From: an uncultured Oscillospiraceae bacterium
Lineage (GTDB): Bacteria > Bacillota > Clostridia > Oscillospirales > Oscillospiraceae
Length of the DNA: 18,067 bases
Direction of reading: 5' to 3'
NCBI GenBank assembly: GCA_910587395.1
Contig: CAJULJ010000053.1
Coordinates: 1-18,067, forward strand
Shown one piece after another: positions 1 to 6,742 of this stretch; positions within the stretch are counted from its first letter, which is position 1, and the number at the start of each line of letters is the position of its first letter. The position numbers and the translations under genes are program-made. The notes under the pieces were generated by a model. It was given only the letters and a program-made list of their open reading frames with translations, had not been told where the DNA came from and searched no databases.

Positions 1-19
1 CCACGCCGTTCCTCCCTCG

Positions 20-49
20 CTTACTCCGCCCTAACTTACTCCGCCCTGA
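20..49. repeat. Two 15-bp tandem repeats inside the left 95-bp repeat
   Basis: Units CTTACTCCGCCCTAA (20-34) and CTTACTCCGCCCTGA (35-49) differ by one base. On the - strand they lie just downstream of the extended -10 at 61-69, the position of an operator or a 5'-leader recognition element. The same pair occurs at 17686-17715. Confidence 0.85.
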
Positions 50-60
50 AATACAAGCCC

Positions 61-69
61 ATTGTACCA
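61..69 (-). promoter_or_regulatory. Extended -10 promoter pointing left out of the window
   Basis: The - strand reads TGG then TACAAT, an extended -10 match with one deviation from TATAAT. No clear -35 is seen 17 bases upstream. It is identical to the right-hand copy at 17727-17735, which faces the helicase operon, so this copy probably drives an unseen gene left of the window. Confidence 0.4.
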
Positions 70-123
70 CGTCCCGGCCCGGGCGGATAGGTGGAGGGGT
101 TCCACCCATTTTAATCGAACGTA

Positions 124-152
124 TGGACATTTCCCTTTCCATGGTATATAAT
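124..152 (+). promoter_or_regulatory. Sigma-A-type promoter for the DUF4365-like gene
   Basis: TGGACA (124-129) and a perfect TATAAT (147-152) are separated by 17 bases, giving a predicted start of transcription near 159. It lies just downstream of the left 95-bp repeat, so the cargo gene has its own promoter independent of the repeat. A 6-bp inverted repeat, GGTGGA/TCCACC at 90-95 and 101-106, lies just upstream. Confidence 0.75.
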
Positions 153-267
153 AAGGTCTGCCTGTGGAATGACGAGAAGGGGGGCACCAGATATGAAAGA
201 GCGCGTTTGTGGGCTGAAGCATTTTGCACGTTTCTGGACTTCAGAAGGTCAGAAGCTGAGGAAGAAA

Positions 268-1320
268 ATGTCTAACGCAAACAGAACGGAGCTTATAGGA
301 ATAAATGCACTGGAACGTGCTCTATTGAGGAGCCCTTTTACCAAACCAGACTTTAATTCAGGTGACAAAACTGAATCGTGGGATGGTTTTGTACATTTAT
401 ATCGCAGTGGGATCTGGGGAGTAGCGCCCCTTGAGGGTAGGATACCAGTACAAATTAAAAGCACAGAACGGCCTTTTATCGGAGAAACGGCTTCGCATCG
501 CATGAGGACTGACGATCTGCGTAACTACCTGGCTGATGGTGGCGCGATGCTTTTTTTAATTAGCCTGAATATTGCCGCTGACACAAGCAATATCTTCTAT
601 GCGAACCTATCAAAAGAATACTTGGAAACAACTTTATGCAATAATCAAGAGAAAAAATCTATTCCGATTCCCCTGCAAAGATTTCCAGAAAATCAGCCGG
701 ATGAAATGGTAAGAATCTTCCTTGCATTTCTTGAAGAACGCAACAAATCGGCAACTCCCGATGGCGGGCAGTTCACAGTATCCAAGGTTCAAAACGTGGT
801 ACATGGGAATGGTATTGCATCAAAAACTGACGATCTTTTGGGATGCTTGGATGACCATCTCAAAGAATATATCCTGAAAAAATTTGAGTGGTATAGAACT
901 AAAAATATAGCGGTGCGAACGCCGCAGATTCTCCGCATGCTCCTAACTTACCCCAATGACGACATAGTAATAAGTAATTTCAACGTGTATAGGACAGAAG
1001 ATGAGGAACCGTATGGGAATTCTCTTGTTGAATATTTTCAAAATATTGATCTTCAGTACATGACCGAAAAACGCAAATATCGGGAACAGAATTGGCATTT
1101 ATTCATACAGTTTCTGGAGATGGCCCACAGCGCCCGCATAACTGTTAATAAATTGTGCTATGCGATACTGAAATATAGTGACGGAACCACAGTACAAATG
1201 ATCAAAAATCAGATGGGGGAGATGGAATTTGAAAGGGTCTTAGACTATATTTTAGATGACATCATCCCCAGCGTCCCATCAGACCCGAAGCGGAAGCCAC
1301 ATGTTGTCTGCTCCTGGTAA
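268..1320 (+). CDS. DUF4365-like (PD-(D/E)XK nuclease-type) protein, candidate defence cargo
   Basis: The product is about 350 residues. Its N-terminal 70 residues resemble DUF4365 proteins, a PD-(D/E)XK-like family: Glu16, Asp39 in a SWDGFVHLY context, and Gln62/Lys64 in IPVQIKST (numbered from 268). A DDLRNYLADGG segment and a hydrophobic MLFLISLNI strand follow, as I recall for such proteins. The C-terminal ~200 residues are unrecognised. The start at 268 is chosen because AGGA lies 5 bases upstream and the conserved part begins right after it. ATG 193, with a G-rich SD at 176-184, is a serious alternative adding 25 residues, and 169 is unlikely because it leaves a 10-base leader. The gene is visibly more AT-rich than its neighbours, which suggests separate acquisition. 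A defence or restriction role is inferred; the fold assignment is moderate. Confidence 0.72.
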   Translation: MSNANRTELIGINALERALLRSPFTKPDFNSGDKTESWDGFVHLYRSGIWGVAPLEGRIPVQIKSTERPFIGETASHRMRTDDLRNYLADGGAMLFLISLNIAADTSNIFYANLSKEYLETTLCNNQEKKSIPIPLQRFPENQPDEMVRIFLAFLEERNKSATPDGGQFTVSKVQNVVHGNGIASKTDDLLGCLDDHLKEYILKKFEWYRTKNIAVRTPQILRMLLTYPNDDIVISNFNVYRTEDEEPYGNSLVEYFQNIDLQYMTEKRKYREQNWHLFIQFLEMAHSARITVNKLCYAILKYSDGTTVQMIKNQMGEMEFERVLDYILDDIIPSVPSDPKRKPHVVCSW

Positions 1321-1445
1321 CGTGAACGCTGCAAGGGGACTGCTTTATGAAACAACCAGCTTAGATGGTTCGGATTTTCCGTCTATTCGATGTAGGCCGA
1401 TTAGCCGTGAAGCAGAACCTCATGATAACGATTATGGAGATCACC

Positions 1446-2585
1446 ATGAACCGAAAAGAGATCAGCGAGCTGAAACGCCGCTTCCGGCTGGGCAAGAACG
1501 CCATCAGCCACATCTGCGGCTGCTATGTGAACAGCCGAAAAGAAATCGTCTCCTACCTGAACGAGCCCCTGGATCGGATGCCCGAGGAGGAGGCGGAGAA
1601 ATACTTAAACCTGCTGAAAAAGGCCCTGTCCGGCGCCCTGGGCCGGAACCTCATCGACATCGTGTTCTCCACCCGGCAGGTGGCGGACAGCGACGAACAC
1701 CGCCGCCTCATGGCCCTGCGGGACTCCAGGCTGAAAGACGGTGAGGTGCGGCAGGAGTTCTATCAGGCGGTCATCGACAGCCTGGATATGGGCGAGAGCA
1801 ATTACCTCATCCTGTTGGCCCACGACGCCTACGATGCGCCCCATCGGGGCAAGGACGATGAAATGCAGACGGATGCGGGCGACACCGTGTTCTCCTACAT
1901 CGTGTGCTGCATCTGCCCGGTGAAGAACGGTAAGCTGGAGCTGGGTTACTGTCCCGGGGAGAACGAATTCCACAACTGTGCCCCCAGCCAGATCGTCTCC
2001 CCGCCGGAGCTGGGCTTCCTGTTCCCGGCCTTTGACGACCGAGCGGCCAACATCTACAACGCACTTGCCTACGCCCGCAAGCCGGACGAGCTGCACCAGG
2101 AATTTCTGGACGCCATCTTCCACACCGAGCCGCCCATGTCCGCCGGAGAACAGCGGGAGGCGTTCCAGACCGCCCTCCGGGAGGGGCTGGAGGGGGCCTG
2201 CGGCCTGGAGGTGGTGCAGGCCGTCCATGAGCATCTGACCGCTAAAATTGAGGAGCACCGGGAGGCGAAAGACCCGGAGCCCCTGGCCGTCACCGCGAAG
2301 GACGTGGCCACCATCCTGCGGGACTGCGGCGCAGAGGAACAGCAGATCGCCGCTTTCTGCGGGAAGTGCGGGGAGCTGTTCGGCGAGGATGCGGTCCTCA
2401 GCCCTGCCAACCTCATCGACAGCAAGCGGTTTGAGGTAAAAACCGCGGACGCCTCCATCTCCATTGACTCGGAGCACAGCTACCTGGTGGAGACGCGGGT
2501 GATCGACGGCAAGAAGTACCTCCTCATCCCTGCCGGCGAGGGGCTGGAGGTCAATGGGATGCCGGTGGACTGGGTGGATCAATAA
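1446..2585 (+). CDS. DUF4317 family protein
   Basis: The product is 379 residues and matches the DUF4317 family in full: N-terminal MNRKEISELKRRF, the GCYVNSRKEIVSYLNEPL segment, and FSYIVCCICPVKNGKLELGY in the middle. The family is common in Clostridia and its biochemical function is unknown. The ATG at 1446 is chosen because GGAGA (1436-1440) lies 5 bases upstream; the reading frame stays open further upstream, but that part is not family-like. The 125 bases before it hold no gene and no convincing promoter, so it may be cotranscribed with the upstream gene. The gene is GC-rich, in sharp contrast to the AT-richer gene before it. No membrane segments or signal peptide are seen, so it is probably cytoplasmic. 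Confidence 0.88.
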   Translation: MNRKEISELKRRFRLGKNAISHICGCYVNSRKEIVSYLNEPLDRMPEEEAEKYLNLLKKALSGALGRNLIDIVFSTRQVADSDEHRRLMALRDSRLKDGEVRQEFYQAVIDSLDMGESNYLILLAHDAYDAPHRGKDDEMQTDAGDTVFSYIVCCICPVKNGKLELGYCPGENEFHNCAPSQIVSPPELGFLFPAFDDRAANIYNALAYARKPDELHQEFLDAIFHTEPPMSAGEQREAFQTALREGLEGACGLEVVQAVHEHLTAKIEEHREAKDPEPLAVTAKDVATILRDCGAEEQQIAAFCGKCGELFGEDAVLSPANLIDSKRFEVKTADASISIDSEHSYLVETRVIDGKKYLLIPAGEGLEVNGMPVDWVDQ

Positions 2586-2599
2586 ATATACCTAACAAC

Positions 2600-2628
2600 T
2601 TGATTTTTTGGTTATCACCATATATAAT
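2600..2628 (+). promoter_or_regulatory. Promoter of the DUF6465 gene
   Basis: TTGATT (2600-2605) and TATAAT (2623-2628) are spaced by 17 bases, with transcription expected to start near 2635. The spacer contains GGTTATCAC, whose exact reverse complement lies next to the start codon (see the inverted repeat entry), suggesting control by a DNA-binding protein. Confidence 0.7.
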
Positions 2629-2673
2629 GCAGGGGATATTTGACCCGGAAAATACAAAACAGGAGTGATAACC
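2610..2673. repeat. 9-bp inverted repeat pair, candidate operators
   Basis: GGTTATCAC (2610-2618) lies between the -35 and -10 boxes. Its perfect reverse complement GTGATAACC (2665-2673) lies between the SD site and the ATG of the DUF6465 gene. The arms are 46 bases apart. The left arm is upstream of the predicted transcript start, so the pair should act at DNA level rather than as an mRNA hairpin. A repressor binding both arms is the simplest model. Confidence 0.6.
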
Positions 2674-3006
2674 ATGGACGAGGAAAAGAAAGCCAGCGAG
2701 GCCACCGAGCAGGCCCCCAAAAAGCGGGGCGGCAGGAAGCCCATGACGGCGGAGGAAAAGGCCGCGGCGGCCAAAGCCCGCGCCGAGAGCAAGGCCAAGG
2801 CGGACGGCCTCAAGCCCACTGTCGTCGTGCAGTTCCAGGGCGCTGAGGTCGATCTGGACACGCTGGTGGAGGCGGCCAAGGCCGACTTCCGGCAGACGAA
2901 AAAGCGCACGCCCATCACCGATTTGAAGCTGTATGTCAAGCCGGAGGAGCGCACGGCCTACTATGTGGTGAACGAGAAATTCAACGGGAGCGTATCATTT
3001 CAATAG
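2674..3006 (+). CDS. DUF6465 family protein
   Basis: The product is 110 residues in two parts. Residues 1-45 are a Lys/Ala/Glu-rich, probably disordered or helical tail with a basic KKRGGRKP patch. Residues 47-110 are a compact domain (VVVQFQGAEVDLDTLVEAAKADF, then TDLKLYVKPEERTAYYVV) that I recognise as DUF6465, of unknown function. The ATG at 2674 is supported by AGGAG (2661-2665) 8 bases upstream; an in-frame GTG at 2665 overlaps the SD and is rejected. It has its own promoter, a possible operator pair, and a strong terminator 22 bases after its stop, so it is a monocistronic unit. The basic tail would suit nucleic-acid binding or autoregulation, but that is inference. Confidence 0.85.
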   Translation: MDEEKKASEATEQAPKKRGGRKPMTAEEKAAAAKARAESKAKADGLKPTVVVQFQGAEVDLDTLVEAAKADFRQTKKRTPITDLKLYVKPEERTAYYVVNEKFNGSVSFQ

Positions 3007-3028
3007 ATCTGGCGCCTAAAATATCTGA

Positions 3029-3066
3029 AGCCCCACAATGCAGTTGCATTGTGGGGCTCCGTTTTT
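3029..3066 (+). terminator. Intrinsic terminator after the DUF6465 gene
   Basis: A 14-base arm (3029-3042) pairs perfectly with 3045-3058; realistically 13 bp with a four-base loop. It is followed by CCGTTTTTGT. It separates the + strand DUF6465 gene from the convergent - strand gene ending at 3078. The other side lacks a good U-run, so it should act mainly on the + strand. Confidence 0.9.
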
Positions 3067-3077
3067 GTATTTTCAAA

Positions 3078-3524
3078 TTAACCGTCCAGCACAATCCCCT
3101 GGCGGCAGCATTCCGCCAAATAGTCCCGGGGCTGGTAATAAAACGCGGAATTGTAATCGGAGAGCCGTTCGTCGATCCACGAGGAATAGACCTCCATCAG
3201 CGTTTCGATCACATCCCCTTCCCCGGACGCATCCTCGATCAACCGGGCATACACCTTACCCATGGTCCACACGTCGGGTACGGCATACCGGGCCTCGCCC
3301 ACGTTGTCAAAGCTCCCGGCGGTCAGCCCAAATTCCCCGATGGCGTCGTCCGCCACCTTTTCAATTGGCTCGCAATGGAGTATGTCGGCATGGTCGTAAA
3401 TCGTACGCACACCCGTTTCCCCCAGTGCCGCCGTGATATTCCCCCGCTTCCTGCGAAGGGTGCGGCCAAGCTGTTCAATCAGGGAACAGGTGAAAAACAG
3501 CGCGCTGTCATTTCGTTTTCCCAT
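3078..3524 (-). CDS. Conserved partner of the DUF3990 protein, possible antitoxin or immunity protein
   Basis: The product is 148 residues and soluble, with no signal peptide or membrane segment. It starts MGKRNDSALFFTCSLIEQLG and contains IYDHADILHCEPIEKVADD and a DVWTMGKVYARLI segment. I recognise the overall pattern as a family of unknown function that I recall next to DUF3990 genes in Clostridia. The ATG at 3524 overlaps the DUF3990 reading frame by 17 bases, and AGGAG lies 11 bases upstream, so translation is probably coupled. The early part (FFTCSLIEQLGR) is loosely like the start of DUF3791, the other usual DUF3990 neighbour, but the protein is about twice as long. An antitoxin or immunity role is inferred from the pairing only. 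Confidence 0.8.
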   Translation of the reverse strand: MGKRNDSALFFTCSLIEQLGRTLRRKRGNITAALGETGVRTIYDHADILHCEPIEKVADDAIGEFGLTAGSFDNVGEARYAVPDVWTMGKVYARLIEDASGEGDVIETLMEVYSSWIDERLSDYNSAFYYQPRDYLAECCRQGIVLDG

Positions 3525-3978
3525 CGGTAACATAGCTCCTCTCGAACCGCAGGGCTGCCAGCGCCTTGGCGGTGTGAAAACTGATCTGATGGGTGGGGTG
3601 CTTAAACCTCGCCAGCTCCCAGAAGGCCGCACGACTGATCTCCCCATCCAAAAAGCTCTGGACATAGTTAAAAATGGTGTCGTCCGCCATGGGGCCCTCC
3701 ACCACGTCGTAACTGTGGGGGACACCGCTGCGGCAGGCCGCGATAAAGTCCAGCCATTCGTCCGACATCTCCGGGAACCGCTTGACAGCCAGTTCCGCTT
3801 CGCTATCGAAGGAATAGACATTGACCACACCCTTCCCGCCAAACCGCACAGACCAGCGGACCGCCTGTTCCTCTATTGCGGTACAGTAGAACCCCCAGAA
3901 GAAATCCTTATGGAATTTCTGAACCCGGATCTCCGGGTATTCCACCTCCATCCGGCTCCCGTGGAACAAGGTGCGCAT
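3508..3978 (-). CDS. DUF3990 family ADP-ribosyltransferase-fold protein
   Basis: The product is 156 residues. It carries the DUF3990 pattern: TLFHGS (His6) at the N-terminus, DFFWGFYCT (Tyr31), the YDVVEGPMADD block at 90-100, and HQISFHTAKAL (Gln131). DUF3990 is related to ADP-ribosyltransferase-like folds, so His6/Tyr31/Gln131 are candidate active-site positions (inference). An ATG at 3978 is used, with GGGAGG 10 bases upstream; a longer frame from 4002 lacks an SD. It has its own promoter (4008-4036) although it lies right after the VWA gene on the same strand. It overlaps the downstream partner gene by 17 bases. The arrangement resembles a toxin-antitoxin or effector-immunity pair, but the target is unknown. 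Confidence 0.85.
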   Translation of the reverse strand: MRTLFHGSRMEVEYPEIRVQKFHKDFFWGFYCTAIEEQAVRWSVRFGGKGVVNVYSFDSEAELAVKRFPEMSDEWLDFIAACRSGVPHSYDVVEGPMADDTIFNYVQSFLDGEISRAAFWELARFKHPTHQISFHTAKALAALRFERSYVTDGKTK

Positions 3979-4007
3979 TAGACATCGACCTCCCTTCGGC
4001 AAATCTT

Positions 4008-4036
4008 ATTATAGCCGCTTTTACCCGCATTCGCAA
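4008..4036 (-). promoter_or_regulatory. Promoter of the DUF3990 pair
   Basis: On the - strand TTGCGA (4031-4036) and a perfect TATAAT (4008-4013) are spaced by 17 bases. It falls in the 64-base gap between the VWA gene stop (4043) and the DUF3990 start (3978). No terminator hairpin is seen in that gap, so read-through from the long operon is also possible. Confidence 0.7.
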
Positions 4037-4042
4037 CCATAT

Positions 4043-5626
4043 TTATACCCGGCGGTTCACCAGCTCCCGCACGATTTCATCCCCCAGCAGCTCGCTGGTG
4101 CGGTAGATGTTCTGGCAGAAGGGCTTCAGGCTGAACGCCATCCCCGGATCGCCCTTGTCCAGCAGCACCCCGGTGACGGTGAACCGTCGGGCGGCTTGTT
4201 CCGCCCGAAGCTGTTCCAGATATTTCTCTGTCAGCTCGCACTCGCCGTCTGTGATAAATACGATATCGGCGTTTTCAAAGCCGCCCAGTTCCATCAGCAG
4301 CAGGGCCTGATCCATGGGCGTCTGAAAATCGGTGCCGCCGTCCAAAAATGTTTCAGCAACCCGCATTTTATCCTCCATGGAGTATTCTCCGGGCTGGAAT
4401 ACATCCACTTGAAAGCTTCCAGTCCCGGAGAAATGGATCAGAGCAAAATTGCGGCCACTGTCCGCCGCGATCTCCAGCAGGGTCAGGGCCACGGCCTTCC
4501 CCCAGGCAGCGGGATCGCCCTTTGTCGATATAGATTCGTCCAGACAGCAGATGATGTCCCCCATACCCTTGTAGATGGGCTCCCGGCGCTGGTACTGCTT
4601 GATCTGCCCCCGCTGGTATTTCCGCAGGAACAGCGGCATGGTCTGGGGTGAGGCCAGCATGGCCAACTCGGACGTGATGGCCCGGGACAGATCCCGCCCC
4701 AGCTCCAGGGAGTATTTCTCCCCCCGGCCATAGGCGTAGCCGTTGCGCTTGCCCTGGGCGAAGATCTCCCGGAACCGACCCAGGTATTTGGAGATATCCC
4801 TCAGCACCGGGCTTTTCCGTACCAGCGCCAGCCAACCGGCATTTACCTCGTTTTTTTCCAGGTTGCCGGGGTCGTCGTCCCAGGCCGCGACGATGCTTTG
4901 AACCTCCTCCGCCTTTTCAGCGGCGGAGCCCACCGCAGTAGCCACCACGGCGGCCACGGCCTCCCTGTTTTTCGCGGCGCCGGCGTCCACCAGCTTGCCC
5001 ACAGCCTCCACCTGGCGGCGCTTGCTTTCCGCCTTGTTGGCGGCGTCAACCACAGATTGCTCCAACTGCTGGTCCCGCCCCTTCATGGCCCGCATCCGCT
5101 CCAACAGCCCGGCCAGATCGTTTTGGGCCTGCTTTTCGGCATTTTCCAGCTTTTCCAACGTGTCCAGCGCGTTTTTCTCCCCGCCGATGTGGTCAAGCAG
5201 ACTGTCCAGCTCCCCGACGGTACGGGTGATGAACTCGGACGCTGCCTCATAGGCGGGCAGCTCCCGGCCCTCGCACACCGCCTTCAGCGTGGGGTAGTCC
5301 CCGCTCTGGGTGATGTGCTCCAAAATGGGGGCGTTGAACTTCCGGGCAGATGTGGAAAGCGTATCCTCCCCGTTCTTCCTGGGCATCAGGGAGTAGAAGG
5401 ACTGGAACACGTCCCGGGACAGGGCCGGGAAGGAGGGCAGCGTTTTCGCCGCCTCCCCCTCGGTCTGCTCCAGACTGTCGTCGCCGTTCCGCAGGTCAGC
5501 GTAGATGCTGTCCTCCAGTTTGGTGGAACGCAGCACCCGGTCTGTGGCCGGTCCCTCCCCGGGCCGCTCTATGGCGGCCCAGGGGGAGCGCAGGACATCC
5601 TCAATGGTTCGGTAGGGCTTTCGCAT
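4043..5626 (-). CDS. VWA-domain protein, ViaA/CoxE-like partner of the MoxR ATPase
   Basis: The product is 527 residues. The N-terminal ~130 residues are unrecognised. About 137-248 is a Lys/Glu/Ala-rich predicted coiled coil. The C-terminal ~180 residues are a von Willebrand A domain. Its MIDAS metal site is visible as DESIS (363-367; Ile where Gly is usual in DxSxS), the Thr in GGTDFQTP (~430-437), and Asp in FITDGE (~457-462). In the RavA-ViaA and CoxD-CoxE systems such proteins work with a MoxR AAA+ ATPase, and one is encoded in the same operon at 8190-9584. The ATG at 5626 overlaps the stop of the preceding 57-residue gene as TGATG, indicating translational coupling; an in-frame GTG lies at 5629. 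A chaperone-like or metal-insertion role is family-based; the substrate is unknown. Confidence 0.85.
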   Translation of the reverse strand: MRKPYRTIEDVLRSPWAAIERPGEGPATDRVLRSTKLEDSIYADLRNGDDSLEQTEGEAAKTLPSFPALSRDVFQSFYSLMPRKNGEDTLSTSARKFNAPILEHITQSGDYPTLKAVCEGRELPAYEAASEFITRTVGELDSLLDHIGGEKNALDTLEKLENAEKQAQNDLAGLLERMRAMKGRDQQLEQSVVDAANKAESKRRQVEAVGKLVDAGAAKNREAVAAVVATAVGSAAEKAEEVQSIVAAWDDDPGNLEKNEVNAGWLALVRKSPVLRDISKYLGRFREIFAQGKRNGYAYGRGEKYSLELGRDLSRAITSELAMLASPQTMPLFLRKYQRGQIKQYQRREPIYKGMGDIICCLDESISTKGDPAAWGKAVALTLLEIAADSGRNFALIHFSGTGSFQVDVFQPGEYSMEDKMRVAETFLDGGTDFQTPMDQALLLMELGGFENADIVFITDGECELTEKYLEQLRAEQAARRFTVTGVLLDKGDPGMAFSLKPFCQNIYRTSELLGDEIVRELVNRRV

Positions 5627-5799
5627 CACGCATCCCCGCCCTTCTCACGGCTCTCCATCCACTGCCGCAGGACGTAGACGGCCTGGGTGTGGTCAAAGCC
5701 CAGCTCCGGGAACTCCCGCTGGAGATAGGGAACCGCGCCGTACATATTGGTGACGCCGGACTCCCGCAGGCGGTCTAAGTAGTCAAAATATTTTTTCAT
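5626..5799 (-). CDS. Small conserved-looking protein (57 aa) coupled to the VWA gene
   Basis: Reading from the ATG at 5799 gives 57 residues starting MKKYFDYLDRLRESGVTNMY, then AVPYLQREFPELGFDHTQAV and a C-terminal VYVLRQWMESREKGGDA. It is rich in aromatic and charged residues, probably helical, with no Cys or membrane segment. Its stop overlaps the VWA gene ATG as TGATG. Its likely SD (AAAGGGA) lies in the last codons of the upstream 72-residue gene and the spacing is rather long. I recall similar short proteins in Clostridia accessory DNA but cannot name a function. Coupling suggests a subunit or cofactor of the VWA protein (inference). Confidence 0.75.
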   Translation of the reverse strand: MKKYFDYLDRLRESGVTNMYGAVPYLQREFPELGFDHTQAVYVLRQWMESREKGGDA

Positions 5800-5805
5800 G
5801 TTTTT

Positions 5806-6024
5806 TCACATCCCTTTTGATAATTTTGTCCAGCATCCAGCCAGGGAATAGTCCCATTCGATGGTGCCGTCCTCGTATTGCCGGACGCCCACAGCTACCA
5901 GCGTCCAGCCGTCCTTTACCCGTTTCATGGCTGCCCGCCCACTGGGATAAACGGCAGTACATTCGTAATCGCAGCCGCTGCGGTTGCGATAGACCTGCCC
6001 AACGGTGGGGATAAGTAGATCCAT
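5806..6024 (-). CDS. Small hypothetical protein (72 aa), beta-rich
   Basis: The product begins MDLLIPTVGQVYRNRSGCDY and continues ECTAVYPSGRAAMKRVKDGW, then TLVAVGVRQYEDGTIEWDYS. Short beta strands with Gly/Pro turns suggest a small SH3-like barrel, but I recognise no family. The ATG at 6024 has AGGGGG 10 bases upstream. An in-frame TTG at 6030, 4 bases after the G-run and overlapping the upstream stop, is an alternative. It sits in a tight run of genes between the zinc-ribbon protein and the VWA-coupled 57-residue protein. Confidence 0.65.
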   Translation of the reverse strand: MDLLIPTVGQVYRNRSGCDYECTAVYPSGRAAMKRVKDGWTLVAVGVRQYEDGTIEWDYSLAGCWTKLSKGM

Positions 6025-6026
6025 TC

Positions 6027-6731
6027 TCAATTTACCCCCTGGGCATCCTCCGCCTTGGCGTAGGCGTGCAGATACATATTATAGTCCTTGTCCCTGGTAA
6101 TGAGCCGCACCCAGAAATCGCAGGTCTTGCCCTCCAGGTAGAAATTGAACCCATCGGCCAGCCCAGCACCCACCTTTGCTTCCGGGTGGCACCAGCAGAA
6201 CTGCCGCAGGGCGTTCAGGTCGCGCAGGGCGTCATAGGCCGTCAGCTCGGCGTAGGTGCGGTCGATCTCATCCGCCATTTTCGGCGTTCCCATATCCCAG
6301 TTGGCATTCTGAACCGTGTTCCACCAGCGGTAATCATCATAATCCGCCCGGATGTGGCAGATCTTCCTGCGGGGTTCGCCCTTGCTGGGGCCGTCGGCAT
6401 CGTCCAGATCCTCAAACACCTCGGGGAATGGGCACATAGTCTTCAGTCTGCCCAGGATACCGGTGTAAGCGCCCGTGTTGAGATATTCCTCCGCCTTTTT
6501 CCGAAGCCATGCGGCGATCCCTTGACCGCACATGGAATCATCCCCGCACTTCCTGGCCTCACAAATGGAGCAGACGTGCACATCATTTTTACCGGCCAGC
6601 TCAGCGCCCAGCCACGCGGCAAAGCCGTACAGGGCGGGCTGCACAGCGCCGGGCTTCATGCTTTCGGCGCAATCGCCGCACACCACATGGCCGGAGATCA
6701 CATCTTTTTTGCATAATAAACAGGTTGGCAT
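6027..6731 (-). CDS. Zinc-ribbon protein of unknown function (234 aa)
   Basis: The product begins MPTCLLCKKDVISGHVVCGD with a CxxC...CxxC pattern (Cys4/7 and ~18/21), typical of a zinc ribbon. A second Cys cluster follows (CSICEARKCGDDSMC, ~54-68). The rest is acidic, with WWNTVQNANWDMGTPKMADE near the middle, and has no recognised domain. No membrane segment is seen. The start at 6731 is preferred over ATG 6737, because AGGAG (overlapping the upstream TAG stop) is 8 bases from 6731 but only 2 from 6737. Its position directly after the methylase-like gene, with a 5-11 base gap, makes it a likely cotranscribed partner. Confidence 0.75.
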   Translation of the reverse strand: MPTCLLCKKDVISGHVVCGDCAESMKPGAVQPALYGFAAWLGAELAGKNDVHVCSICEARKCGDDSMCGQGIAAWLRKKAEEYLNTGAYTGILGRLKTMCPFPEVFEDLDDADGPSKGEPRRKICHIRADYDDYRWWNTVQNANWDMGTPKMADEIDRTYAELTAYDALRDLNALRQFCWCHPEAKVGAGLADGFNFYLEGKTCDFWVRLITRDKDYNMYLHAYAKAEDAQGVN

Positions 6732-6742
6732 ATTCATTTCTC

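Larger units (their letters stand above)
1..95. repeat. 95-bp direct repeat, left copy
   Basis: This sequence recurs in the same orientation at 17667-17761. The first 71 bases are identical. Four mismatches (72, 74, 75, 77) fall in a GC-rich block, and 78-95 are identical again, so 91 of 95 match. It may extend left of the window. Read on the - strand it contains an extended -10 element (61-69) followed by two 15-bp tandem units, so it looks like a promoter/leader cassette pointing left out of the window. It could also be a recombination site. Confidence 0.95.

Noticed and set aside
20..49. Replication-origin iterons
   Set aside because: Only two 15-bp units are present and no Rep gene is in the window; their position next to a -10 fits regulation better.
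31..222. A 63-codon - strand frame over the left repeat and cargo promoter
   Set aside because: No SD, no family, and it overlaps a well-formed promoter and the repeat.
1321..1445. A small gene or promoter between the DUF4365-like and DUF4317 genes
   Set aside because: No frame with a good SD and no -35/-10 pair could be supported in this gap.
1605..2582. A 325-codon - strand frame inside DUF4317
   Set aside because: The + strand DUF4317 match spans the whole gene, so this frame is its complement.
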